Shown here: positions 36,025 to 44,499 of the stretch, in pieces
Position numbering within the stretch: position 1 is the stretch's first letter
Layout: each line of letters opens with the position of its first letter
Source of the DNA: Pseudomonadota bacterium
GTDB lineage: Bacteria; Pseudomonadota; Gammaproteobacteria; Burkholderiales; Burkholderiaceae_B
Assembly (NCBI GenBank): GCA_023389155.1
Contig: JAEWEV010000034.1
Coordinates: forward strand, 124,001 to 188,000
Direction: 5' to 3'
Length of the DNA stretch: 64,000 nt
Translations under genes and position numbers: made by a program
Notes under the pieces: model-generated
Told to the model about the DNA's origin: nothing
The model's input: the letters and a program-made list of their open reading frames with translations, nothing else
Databases searched by the model: none

Positions 36025-36993
36025 TTAATTCAGCTGGATCCTGTTCTTCTCGATCACGGGCTTCCAACGTGCAAGATCAGATTGAAGTTGCTGACGGAAC
36101 GCATCGGGCGAGTTGCCTACCGGGTCCATATATTGCCTGCGAAGCTGCTCCCGGATTGCAGGATCGGCAAGTACCTGAACGATCTGATCATGAAGCTTAT
36201 GCACGATCGACGTTGGGGTTTTCGCAGGGACGATAAAGCCGATCCACGCGTCGCCCTTGATTGCAGGCAAACCACTCTCGGCCAGTGTGGGAATAGCCGG
36301 AAGGGAAGGGGACCGTGCCGGAGACGCCACCGCCAACGCCTTGAGTTTGCCGGCCTTCACTTGCGGCATCACCGCGGCGGCTGGCAGCAACGCCATATCC
36401 ACATCACCGGAAAGCAGCGCTGTCACGGCGGCAGCCGATCCCCGGTATGGGACGTGCACAGCGTTGATATTTTGCTGAGCGACCAGGGCGGCCATCGCCA
36501 AATGTGAGGTGGAGCCTGCGCCGATCGATGCGTAGCTCAGATTCTGGTTCTTGGCCATGACATCTTTCAGCTCTTTCGCATCTGTGACCTTCATTCGCGG
36601 GCCGGCGACCAATACCGCAGGCTGCGAGACGGCAATCGTCACTAGCCCGATTTCCTTGTCGACGTCATACGGCATTTTTCTGAACAAGAGCGCATTGACG
36701 CCTAGCGGACCAGCGATACTCACACCGATGGTGGTTCCGTCTGCCTTTGCTTTGGTCACGGCATTGGTACCGATATTTCCTGCCGCGCCGGATTTGTTTT
36801 CCACGACAAAGGGCTGACCCAGTTGTGTCGCGAGTTTTTCCGCGATCAATCGGGACACAATATCGGGCGTCGAACCTGCATCGAAGGGAACGATGAGACT
36901 TACCGGTTTCGCCGGCCATTCCTGGGAATAGGAACTCGTGCTCGCAAAACATGCAAGAGTAATAAAAAGAATGCGAAGCAGGGCTGATATCAC
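36025..36993 (-). CDS. Bug/TctC-family periplasmic receptor, GTG start
   Basis: A 322-aa receptor with WPAKPVSLIVPFDAGSTPDIVSRL, VVENKSGAAGNIG and HVPYRGSAAAVTALL. The GTG at 36993 is preferred over a TTG at 37017: it is preceded by GGAGACAAACC, the same leader used by the Bug gene at 31327-32313, and it starts a good signal peptide (ISALLRILFITLACF). The gene pairs with the FAD oxidoreductase downstream and is divergent from a LysR gene. The ligand is unknown. Confidence 0.92.
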   Translation of the reverse strand: MISALLRILFITLACFASTSSYSQEWPAKPVSLIVPFDAGSTPDIVSRLIAEKLATQLGQPFVVENKSGAAGNIGTNAVTKAKADGTTIGVSIAGPLGVNALLFRKMPYDVDKEIGLVTIAVSQPAVLVAGPRMKVTDAKELKDVMAKNQNLSYASIGAGSTSHLAMAALVAQQNINAVHVPYRGSAAAVTALLSGDVDMALLPAAAVMPQVKAGKLKALAVASPARSPSLPAIPTLAESGLPAIKGDAWIGFIVPAKTPTSIVHKLHDQIVQVLADPAIREQLRRQYMDPVGNSPDAFRQQLQSDLARWKPVIEKNRIQLN

Positions 36994-37116
36994 GGTTTGT
37001 CTCCAGAAATTGAACAATTGTGCTGTCGGTTTCCCCGATCATTGTGCGCATTTTAGGCAGGGAGTAACATTGCGCCAATTGATAAACAGTAATAGGCACT
37101 AGCAGGAATTCGAATA

Positions 37117-38025
37117 ATGGATATGAAGCTACTCGCTGTTTTTGACGAAATTTACAAGACAAGAAGTGTCAGTCGGGCAGGTGAAAATCTAAGCATGCCA
37201 CAGACATCCGTCAGTCTGGCGCTTGGGCGGTTGCGCCGTTATTTCAACGACCCCCTCTTTGTGCGAACAGGTAACGGCATGGTGCCCACGCCACGCGCAG
37301 CTGATCTAGTTCCGCAATTGCGGCAGGCGTTGCAGCTGCTGCAACTGGCCACACAGCAACAGGCAGAATTCGATCCCGCCTCTTCATCCCGAATTTTTCG
37401 TATTTCCATGACGGATATCAGTCATCTTGAGTTTTTGCCTGCCCTGATGAATAATGTGGCCAGGGTGGCACCTGACGTTCATATTGAAGTGCAGCGTATC
37501 ACCAAAGACACAGCAAAGCGACTGGAAACGGGCGATACAGATCTGGCTATCGGTTATATGCCAGAACTTGAAGCCGGATTCTATCAACAGAAATTATTTG
37601 AAGATGGGTTTGCATGTGTCGTGCGCCGGAATCACCCTCGCATAGGCAACACGCTGACGGAAAACCTGTACAAGCGTGGAAGGCATATTGTTCTGGCAGC
37701 GCCTGGCACGGGGAACGAAATTGTTGAACGGGAGTTGAAACGACAGGGAACAGAAAGGAATGTTGCATTGTCATTACCCACATTGCCGGGGGTCGGTAAC
37801 CTATTGGCCAATACCGATCTTATCGCCACGGTCCCGGAACGGGTGGCCCAGATGCTGGTGAAAATTGCGAATGTAAAGGCGCTGGAACCGCCATATCGGT
37901 TTCCCCATTTTTCTATCAAGCAGCACTGGCACGAGCGATATCACCAGGATCCGGCAAATCGCTGGCTTCGTTCTACAGTAGCCGAGCTTTTTCTGGATGG
38001 CAGGAGATCGGCGCCCAGGACGTGA
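37117..38025 (+). CDS. LysR-family transcriptional regulator
   Basis: A 302-aa LysR regulator. The helix-turn-helix is at about 3-40 (VFDEIYKTRSVSRAGENLSMPQTSVS) followed by RLRRYFNDPLFVRTGNGMVPT, a form seen in the NodD/PcpR-like branch. It is divergent from the Bug/FAD oxidoreductase cassette and upstream of the amidohydrolase/Bug cassette, so it could control either. A palindrome at 38054-38073 lies just after its stop. Confidence 0.91.
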   Translation: MDMKLLAVFDEIYKTRSVSRAGENLSMPQTSVSLALGRLRRYFNDPLFVRTGNGMVPTPRAADLVPQLRQALQLLQLATQQQAEFDPASSSRIFRISMTDISHLEFLPALMNNVARVAPDVHIEVQRITKDTAKRLETGDTDLAIGYMPELEAGFYQQKLFEDGFACVVRRNHPRIGNTLTENLYKRGRHIVLAAPGTGNEIVERELKRQGTERNVALSLPTLPGVGNLLANTDLIATVPERVAQMLVKIANVKALEPPYRFPHFSIKQHWHERYHQDPANRWLRSTVAELFLDGRRSAPRT

Positions 38026-38053
38026 AACAGGTCGCATCACTACGCGCAACCCA

Positions 38054-38073
38054 TTGCATTGTACACAATGCAA
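38054..38073. promoter_or_regulatory. Palindromic operator candidate TTGCATTGTACACAATGCAA
   Basis: Two 9-base arms (TTGCATTGT, 38054-38062; ACAATGCAA, 38065-38073) flank AC. The core ATTGTACACAAT resembles operators of FCD-type GntR regulators. It stands 114 bases upstream of the amidohydrolase gene at 38187, in the promoter gap of that operon. Confidence 0.6.
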
Positions 38074-38186
38074 TTGTACTCTTCGAAATGTACCGATAGA
38101 ATCCACCCCTAATTACATAATCAACAGGGGACACGATGACTTGCCTTCTCGCATCAGCTGTCGAGACGTTCACGGCTTGAAACGGT

Positions 38187-39068
38187 ATGAACTCGACGAT
38201 TCAAATGCCTGTGCAGCTGAACTGCGGTATTCCGGCGAATGCTTGCGATTGTCATATCCATGTCTATGACGATCGTTATCCTGCCGCAACCGGTGCAAAA
38301 CTCTTCCCTGCCAATGCCTCTGTTGACCAATATCGCTGTATACAGTCAGTGACCGGAACAGAGCGGGCTGTCCTGGTTACGCCGTCCACCTACGGGACAG
38401 ATAACCGTAGCATGCTGACTGGATTGCAGGTGTTGGGTCATTGCGCCCGCGGGGTCGCAGTAATTGATGGTACTGAAAGTGACACCGATCTTGAAGTGAT
38501 GCGTTCTGTTGGCGTGAGAGGCATCCGGCTGAATCTGTCACTCGGAGTCGTCGGCAACATCGAAGACATCGCATCGCTCGCCGAAAGAGTCCGCAAATTC
38601 GATTGGCATATTCAGGTTTTGATGTCTCCGGATGTGCTTGTTCAACACCACGCGGTTTTTGAGAACCTGCCAGTACCCATTGTCTTTGATCATTTCGCGC
38701 GAATCAGCCCAACGCAGGCATATAGACATCGCGCACACGAAATCGTACTCAAATTATTAGAGGAGAAAAAGGCGTGGGTAAAAATTTCGGGTGGGTACCT
38801 CGTCAGTGAATCCTGCCGCATTACCGATACGGGGCTGACGTTGCTGGCTCGCAGTTATATCGACGCAGCAAGTGACCGCATCGTGTGGGGGAGCGATTGG
38901 CCGCATGCTACGGCGCAGGCAGGGCTGCAACCCATGCCTGATGACGGGGAACAAATTGCGTGTTTGGTGCAATGGGCACAGGATGAGCAAACGCTATACA
39001 AAATTCTGGTAGCAAATCCGGAAAAACTGTATGACTTTACGAATCAATCAAATCAGGGACAAAAATGA
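38187..39068 (+). CDS. Amidohydrolase-2, pyrone-dicarboxylate lactonase (LigI)-like
   Basis: A 293-aa TIM-barrel hydrolase. The metal-binding start motif ACDCHIHVYD (about 19-28), IVFDHFARISP and the late WGSDWPHAT are typical of LigI-type and related lactonases of the amidohydrolase-2 family. LigI hydrolyses 2-pyrone-4,6-dicarboxylate, but the pathway genes around it are absent, so only the class is claimed. Its end overlaps the next Bug gene by 4 bases (ATGA), indicating a joint operon. Confidence 0.88.
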   Translation: MNSTIQMPVQLNCGIPANACDCHIHVYDDRYPAATGAKLFPANASVDQYRCIQSVTGTERAVLVTPSTYGTDNRSMLTGLQVLGHCARGVAVIDGTESDTDLEVMRSVGVRGIRLNLSLGVVGNIEDIASLAERVRKFDWHIQVLMSPDVLVQHHAVFENLPVPIVFDHFARISPTQAYRHRAHEIVLKLLEEKKAWVKISGGYLVSESCRITDTGLTLLARSYIDAASDRIVWGSDWPHATAQAGLQPMPDDGEQIACLVQWAQDEQTLYKILVANPEKLYDFTNQSNQGQK

Positions 39069-40063
39069 ACAAAGCTAATACGACAATGACAATGACAATG
39101 ACGAGACGACTATTTATCCTGAGCGCGGTATTGCTTTCCGCAGGAACGGTGCAGGCAGCACAAAGCTGGCCGGATAACAAGCCGATTACGTGGGTCGTGC
39201 CATATCCACCGGGCGGCAGCACGGATGTACTGGCACGCAGCATCGCACAGGAACTCGACCAAAAGCTCGATACCCGTGTGATCGTTGAGAATCGTCCGGG
39301 AGCCACCGGAACTATTGGCGCTGCGCGTGTCGCACGAGCTGAGCCCAACGGTTTAACTTTACTGGGTACTTCCATCGGGCCGCAAGCGATTGCACCTCAT
39401 ATGATGGGCAAGCTTCCTTACGATCCAATCTCTTCGTTCAAGCCGGTAATCACAATTGGAACGATTCCGCATATCCTGGTCGTAGGGTCAAAGCAACCCT
39501 ATCGGAGTGTGGAAGAATTGATTGATGCCGCAAAAGCGCAGCCCGGAAAACTGGCCTATGCGTCGGGCGGGACGGGAACAATTCTGCAAATGCAGGGTGA
39601 ACTGCTGCAAATGAAAACCGGCGCCAGCTTTATCCATGTGCCCTATAAGGGCGATTCGCCGGCGCTACAGGACACCCTGGGGCAACAGGTCCAGTTTATG
39701 TTTGCACCAGTGGCGGCCGCACTGCCGCATATCGAAAGCGGATCGCTACGTGCACTCGCTGTCACCTCCGCGGATCGACTCAAATCATTGCCTGACGTGC
39801 CGACAATGAAACAGGAAGGGTTCGATGATTTTGTTGTCGAGCAATGGCAGGCGGTCTTTGCTCCTGCAGATACACCAGAAAATACAGTAAAGAAAATCAA
39901 TTCTGAAATTTCTGCGGCGTTAAACGCTTCTGCCGTGAAGACGCTGGCAGAGAAACTGGGCATTACTCTGACGGGCGGATCGCCACAAGATCTGGATCAG
40001 ATTAGAAAATCCGATTATGACAAATGGGGTGAAGTCATTGAACAGGCAAATATTAAAAATTAA
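39065..40063 (+). CDS. Bug/TctC-family periplasmic receptor
   Basis: A 332-aa receptor coupled to the amidohydrolase upstream. The N-terminus reads MNKANTTMTMTMTRRLF, then a signal peptide to VQAA, then WPDNKPITWVVPYPPGGSTDVLARS, VVENRPG-type motif VIVENRPGATGTIG and HVPYKGDSPALQ. AGGGA at 39055-39059 supports ATG 39065, but in-frame ATGs at 39086, 39092 and 39098 created by a small tandem repeat are alternatives. It probably delivers the substrate of the two flanking amidohydrolases. Confidence 0.92.
   Translation: MNKANTTMTMTMTRRLFILSAVLLSAGTVQAAQSWPDNKPITWVVPYPPGGSTDVLARSIAQELDQKLDTRVIVENRPGATGTIGAARVARAEPNGLTLLGTSIGPQAIAPHMMGKLPYDPISSFKPVITIGTIPHILVVGSKQPYRSVEELIDAAKAQPGKLAYASGGTGTILQMQGELLQMKTGASFIHVPYKGDSPALQDTLGQQVQFMFAPVAAALPHIESGSLRALAVTSADRLKSLPDVPTMKQEGFDDFVVEQWQAVFAPADTPENTVKKINSEISAALNASAVKTLAEKLGITLTGGSPQDLDQIRKSDYDKWGEVIEQANIKN
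39083..39100 (+). repeat. ACAATG hexanucleotide, three tandem copies
   Basis: Three perfect copies of ACAATG encode Thr-Met repeats at the front of the Bug signal peptide. The unit is in frame, so slippage would change n-region length by Thr-Met pairs without a frameshift and would add or remove start codons. Confidence 0.85.
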
Positions 40064-40195
40064 GCCATTTGAAATTGGAAGCTCAGGTCATAAAGGAGCG
40101 GATTTTTGGCGCACGCTTCGTGATATCGGCTGCCCGCCGCAACGCAGATCCGTCGCGTCTGACTTCTGCCTCTGGTGAAACCAAGTGAGCATCGT

Positions 40196-41239
40196 ATGAA
40201 ATCATGTGAACCACCTATCTCCCCGCATATCACCATTCGCCCCGAATGGCTGGAAATGCGACAGGAGGAAATCATATGGCCAGACCTTCCCATTATCGAT
40301 CCGCATCACCATTTGTGGGATAGACCTGAATCCCGGTACATGCTGCATGATCTGAATGGTGATATGGTCTCAGGACACAATGTTGTTGCCACGGTATTTG
40401 TTCAGTCGCGCAGCATGTATCGGCAGCAGGGCGCGGAGTCGTTCCGGCCGGTAGGAGAGATCGAATTTGCAAATGGCGTGGCTGCGTGTTTTGCCAGTGG
40501 CCTTTATGGTAGCCGCAGGGGATGCGCGGGGATTGTTGGCGGCGCGGATCTGACCATGGGTAGCGAACTTCCCGAAATCATTGAAAAAATGCGGCAGGTT
40601 GCCGGGAACAGGCTAAAAGGGATGAGAAACGCTACAGCCTGGCACGAAAGTTCTGACATAAGAAGTAACCCCATCCCGCCTCCCAGAGGCTTGTTGACCT
40701 CACCCGAATTTCTGGCGGGGGTACACACCTTGCACGAGTACGAACTCAGTTTGGACATCTGGGCATACCACACCCAACTGGATGAAGTATTTAACCTGGC
40801 AAAAGCCTGCCCGCAAGTCTCCATCGTGCTTGACCACATGGGCGGCCCATTGGGCGCCGGGCCATACAAAGGCTTGCGAGATTCGGTCTTCCAAGACTGG
40901 AAACTTGGAATGCGCAAGTTGGCGGAGGTGCCGAACATTACAGTCAAGCTTGGTGGTTTTGGTCTGAAAGTCCTCGGCTACCGGTATTACGAATGTACGT
41001 CTCCCCCATCTTCGGAACAACTCGCGCGTGACTGGCGGCCCTATATTGAAACGCTGATTGAACTGTTTAGTACAGAACGGTGTATGTTCGAGAGCAATTT
41101 TCCCGTGGACAAAGGCATGTATTCGTACAGCATCCTGTGGAATGCATTCAAAAAAATCTGTTATTCCTTTACGCCCGGTGAGATTGAGGATTTGTTTTAC
41201 AGGACCGCTAAACGTATCTACACGCTTGATTTGTCCTGA
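40196..41239 (+). CDS. Amidohydrolase-2 family protein
   Basis: A TIM-barrel metal-dependent hydrolase of about 347 aa. The metal motif is IIDPHHHLWD; IVLDHMGGPLG and MFESNFPVDKG are the later landmarks, with Asn in place of the more usual Asp of SDWP-type motifs. ATG 40196 is used; an in-frame GTG at 40175 would add seven residues. It is 132 bases after the Bug gene and ends at a strong hairpin. With the LigI-like gene it forms a two-hydrolase cassette around one receptor. The substrate is unknown, perhaps a lactone or ester. Confidence 0.87.
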   Translation: MKSCEPPISPHITIRPEWLEMRQEEIIWPDLPIIDPHHHLWDRPESRYMLHDLNGDMVSGHNVVATVFVQSRSMYRQQGAESFRPVGEIEFANGVAACFASGLYGSRRGCAGIVGGADLTMGSELPEIIEKMRQVAGNRLKGMRNATAWHESSDIRSNPIPPPRGLLTSPEFLAGVHTLHEYELSLDIWAYHTQLDEVFNLAKACPQVSIVLDHMGGPLGAGPYKGLRDSVFQDWKLGMRKLAEVPNITVKLGGFGLKVLGYRYYECTSPPSSEQLARDWRPYIETLIELFSTERCMFESNFPVDKGMYSYSILWNAFKKICYSFTPGEIEDLFYRTAKRIYTLDLS

Positions 41240-41262
41240 GCAATTTGCAATTGCTATCCGGG

Positions 41263-41307
41263 GAATGACCGCCGGTGAAACCCAAATGGGAAGAACGGCG
41301 GTCATTC
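41263..41307. terminator. Bidirectional terminator between convergent genes
   Basis: GAATGACCGCCG (41263-41274) pairs perfectly with CGGCGGTCATTC (41296-41307); the loop contains a second small stem CCC/GGG. On the plus strand TGTTTACTGCTTT follows. It separates the amidohydrolase gene from the convergent Bug gene whose stop is 41311. Confidence 0.75.
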
Positions 41308-41310
41308 TGT

Positions 41311-42279
41311 TTACTGCTTTAGTCCGATTTCTTTCGCCAGGTCGCCGTAAGTTGCGACTTCGTTGTTGATCTGAACCGAGAAATCGCTCCCGCAGGTCGC
41401 GTCAGGCTCAAGCCCCTGAGTTTCAAGAAATTTTTGTGACTCTGAATCGGACTGATAATCGCGAACATACCCGGTAAGTGTTTCGATCGTTTTGTCTGGC
41501 GTACCGGCAGGCGCAAGAAAACCATACCAAGCATCGGCGGAATATCCGTTTATTCCCTGTTCTTCGAATGTCGGAACATCGGGAAGCGATTTTAGCCGGC
41601 GGCTTGCAGCCACCGCCAAAATCCTCAGGCGGCCTGAGCCTACTTGAGGAAGCACAGAGCCTAGTGTTGCAAATGACATATCCACCTGTCCACCCATCAG
41701 TGCGTTTACACTGGCTGACGCGCCGTTAAATGGCACGTGGTTGACTTTAATATCGGCAATTTTCTCGAATAATGCGGTTGCGAAGTGCACAGAACTGCCT
41801 ACGCCAGAGTTTGCCGCCGTAAACCGGCCTGGCTCACTCTTTATCTGCTCCAGCAACTCAGAAACACGATCAACTTTCACTGATGGCCCGACAACAAGTA
41901 CCGTTGGACTTTTGGCAAACGAGCAAATCGGGGTGAATGACTTGATAACGTCAAAATTGATTTTGTCACTATACAGAATGGGGATCATCGTATGGTTTGT
42001 TGCGGCACCGAGCAGGGTATAGCCATCTGGCTTGGCCTGGCTCACGTACAGAGTAGAAATGGTAGAGTTCGCGCCCGGCTTGTTCTCAACAATAAAGTCT
42101 TTTCCTGTGTGCTTGCCAACGAAATTGGCGAAACTGCGACCAACCACATCAGTGGGGCCACCGGGCGTAAAGCCGACGACAATGTGTACGGGTTTTACTG
42201 GATAATCTATCGCTTTATCACCGGCATGAGCGTACAGGCCTAATGCAGACAGCAATGCGCTCGAAACAAATTTTCTCAT
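41311..42279 (-). CDS. Bug/TctC-family periplasmic receptor
   Basis: A 322-aa receptor with signal peptide (to YAHAG) and YPVKPVHIVVGFTPGGPTDVVGRS, IVENKPGANSTIS, HVPFNGASASVNALM and WYGFLAPAGTPD. GAGGGA precedes the ATG. No enzyme gene is directly adjacent; the next gene upstream on the same strand is an amino-acid-type binding protein. This makes it an orphan receptor here. Confidence 0.92.
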   Translation of the reverse strand: MRKFVSSALLSALGLYAHAGDKAIDYPVKPVHIVVGFTPGGPTDVVGRSFANFVGKHTGKDFIVENKPGANSTISTLYVSQAKPDGYTLLGAATNHTMIPILYSDKINFDVIKSFTPICSFAKSPTVLVVGPSVKVDRVSELLEQIKSEPGRFTAANSGVGSSVHFATALFEKIADIKVNHVPFNGASASVNALMGGQVDMSFATLGSVLPQVGSGRLRILAVAASRRLKSLPDVPTFEEQGINGYSADAWYGFLAPAGTPDKTIETLTGYVRDYQSDSESQKFLETQGLEPDATCGSDFSVQINNEVATYGDLAKEIGLKQ

Positions 42280-42422
42280 CTATCCCTCGTAATTTTCTGA
42301 CATCGCAATATACGGTGCCTTTCTTGTCGAAGAATGATATGGGTTTGTTTCATCAGGCACAATCGTGTCTCGTAGAGCGAGACGCGATTCACCTGTTGAA
42401 ATGGACAAATTGCTGGTTCTAC

Positions 42423-43232
42423 TCATTTTCCAATGACAGGCGTTACTCCACGCAGTCCGGCACGCTTGATGATGTTTGCAATAGTGCCATCTTTATCGGC
42501 CGCGATGATAAATGCTCGCAGGTAAGGCAAACCCGCAGCGCGCCCTTTGGGTATCCCAGCTGCGAAATATTCCATATCCCATTGTCCCGGAAGTACTCGG
42601 GATCCAGGGACAGAATCGGACATTTGAAACAAGATGGCATTGTTCGTAGCAAAGGCGTCGATTTCCTTGCTCTTCAACATATCAGCTGCGTGTGCAAGGG
42701 TGTCAATCTCGCGAATCTGTAGCTTGGGAAAAAGTTCGGCCATCGTTTTCGCTGTCGTGCTGCCTTTGCTTACGCCGACTGTAGCGTTTGTAGCCGTAAG
42801 AGCATCGATCGATTTAAACTCTGAATCCCCGGGCACAAGGAAGCTTTTTTCAGTCTGCATAAATGTTGGCGAAAAATCCATAAATTTTTTGCGGGCTGAT
42901 GTCGCGTTGGTCACGCTGAGATCAACTTCGCCTTTTTTCACTGCGTTCAGCAGTGAAGCATTACCAGGAAAAATCACGGCTTTGAATGGGGCGCTCAGTT
43001 TCTCAGCCAGCAATTTTCCCAAATCATGACCCACCCCCCTGTTTTCTGCTGGCGTAGCTCCCTCTATCACAGATGTCGGGCTGCCGCTATAGACGCCCAC
43101 AAGCAGCGTTCCTGAAGGCGCCAAAACAGATTTGGCGGAAGTATCGTTGTCTTTGGCATGTACGAGGCCGGATGCCGCAAGCAGGCTAACCGTTAAAAGC
43201 CCGATGAAGTTTTTTCTAGCGTTCTTGAACAT
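42423..43232 (-). CDS. Amino-acid-type ABC transporter substrate-binding protein (SBP_bac_3)
   Basis: A 269-aa periplasmic binding protein of family 3 (polar amino acids and similar). Signal peptide to GLVHA, then APSGTLLVGVYSGSPTS, RGVGHDLGKLLAEKL, LLNAVKKGEVDLSVTNATSARKKFMDFSP and VGVSKGSTTAKTMAELFP. ATG 43232 is chosen because GGAGACAACCAC lies just upstream. No permease or ATPase gene is nearby, so it is an orphan receptor. It lies downstream of a LysR gene on the same strand. Confidence 0.9.
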   Translation of the reverse strand: MFKNARKNFIGLLTVSLLAASGLVHAKDNDTSAKSVLAPSGTLLVGVYSGSPTSVIEGATPAENRGVGHDLGKLLAEKLSAPFKAVIFPGNASLLNAVKKGEVDLSVTNATSARKKFMDFSPTFMQTEKSFLVPGDSEFKSIDALTATNATVGVSKGSTTAKTMAELFPKLQIREIDTLAHAADMLKSKEIDAFATNNAILFQMSDSVPGSRVLPGQWDMEYFAAGIPKGRAAGLPYLRAFIIAADKDGTIANIIKRAGLRGVTPVIGK

Positions 43233-43486
43233 GTGGTTGTCTCCTGTGTTCTCAAATTTCTCGCAGATCATTTCTTTGACGATCTGATAAATAGACTGCT
43301 GGGTGAGACACCATTCTCGGGCAATGTTGTTATAGGGTCTAATACTATTTAACTTTGATATTTATATCTTTTTCGAATAATGAAAAATATTGCCGATCAT
43401 CGTCAACGACCCGGGTTCAAGTTTATAGAGAGCATCTTCGAACCGCGTCTTCAGCAGCTCGCTGCGCAGCCGGCAGGCGCAAACCC

Positions 43487-44389
43487 TTATGTTTGCATCA
43501 ACGTACGTACTTCGGCAACCAATGCGGCGTTGGCTGAATACACAGTCTGTTTATTGGTAAGCAGCAGTACTTCACCGAAGTCCACAGTTTTCGTCAACGG
43601 CAGGATATGCAGCATTTTCTGATTTGCGAAATATCTGGCGATTCCCTGTGGCATAGAGGCAATCAGACGTTCACGGCTCAGCATAATGACATTTGTAAGA
43701 GTTATGCTGGATCGAATGACAATATTTGGATTACTCAGCTCATATTTGTCGCAGAGTTCGATCAGCTTTGCATTAGCATACGTGCCCTCATGCGGGAAAA
43801 TCCATTCACAGTCCTGTAACTGGACAGAGCCCACATCAGACAATTGCGCCAACGGATGCTGCAAACCGCAAACCAGAACCATTGGTTCGTAGTTGAGGAC
43901 GACCCTGTCAAACGCCGATAAATCACACAGTTCCGTTCTACGGCCGATAACCATATCCAGTTTGCCGATTTTGAGCTTTTCGAGCAGGGGCTCAATGATC
44001 CCATCTTCTATGTTGACTTGCAGGCCTGGTACCCGCAACCTGAGCATGCTTATCAAATCAGGTATGACCGAAAGGGTAGCTGATGGCAACGCACCGATGG
44101 AAAGTGTTCGGCGTTGCCGGTGATCAAATTTCACAAGTTCCGATTGAATCCGCTGCGAGGAATGCAATATTTGACGTGCATACTCGATAACCAGGCTGCC
44201 GGAGGCCGTTGGCATAGTTCCGGTTGCGCTGCGCTCAAATAGCGTAAACCCTATTTCTTCTTCAAGCTGGGACAACACTTTTGACGCAGCAGGTTGCGTC
44301 ATATGCATTTGTAATGACGCTTTGTGAAGATTCTGTGTTTCTGCCAGTGTGACGAGTAGTTCTGCCTGCCGCTTTTTCAGAAAAAACAT
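43487..44389 (-). CDS. LysR-family regulator (CbbR/GbpR-like effector domain)
   Basis: A 300-aa LysR regulator: helix-turn-helix at about 8-40 (LVTLAETQNLHKASLQMHMTQPAASKVL) and an effector domain from about 92 (RRTLSIGALPSATLSVIP). It is divergent from the Bug-sulfatase-Bug operon with a 110-base gap, so it is the likely regulator of that operon. The 254 bases between it and the binding-protein gene hold no clear gene. Confidence 0.91.
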   Translation of the reverse strand: MFFLKKRQAELLVTLAETQNLHKASLQMHMTQPAASKVLSQLEEEIGFTLFERSATGTMPTASGSLVIEYARQILHSSQRIQSELVKFDHRQRRTLSIGALPSATLSVIPDLISMLRLRVPGLQVNIEDGIIEPLLEKLKIGKLDMVIGRRTELCDLSAFDRVVLNYEPMVLVCGLQHPLAQLSDVGSVQLQDCEWIFPHEGTYANAKLIELCDKYELSNPNIVIRSSITLTNVIMLSRERLIASMPQGIARYFANQKMLHILPLTKTVDFGEVLLLTNKQTVYSANAALVAEVRTLMQT

Positions 44390-44499
44390 AAGGTTATGCC
44401 AAAGTGGTTATATGGTGAGTCGAAATTTGAATTTTACAGACTTCGCACAACTATGGCAGTCTAGCACCAATAATTACATACCCATACGGAGACAATCTC

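Noticed and set aside
43380..43622. A plus-strand frame of 80 codons overlapping the end of a LysR gene
   Set aside because: It overlaps a clear LysR coding region on the other strand by over 130 bases and has no recognisable domain; the first 35 residues look vaguely protein-like but are not enough.
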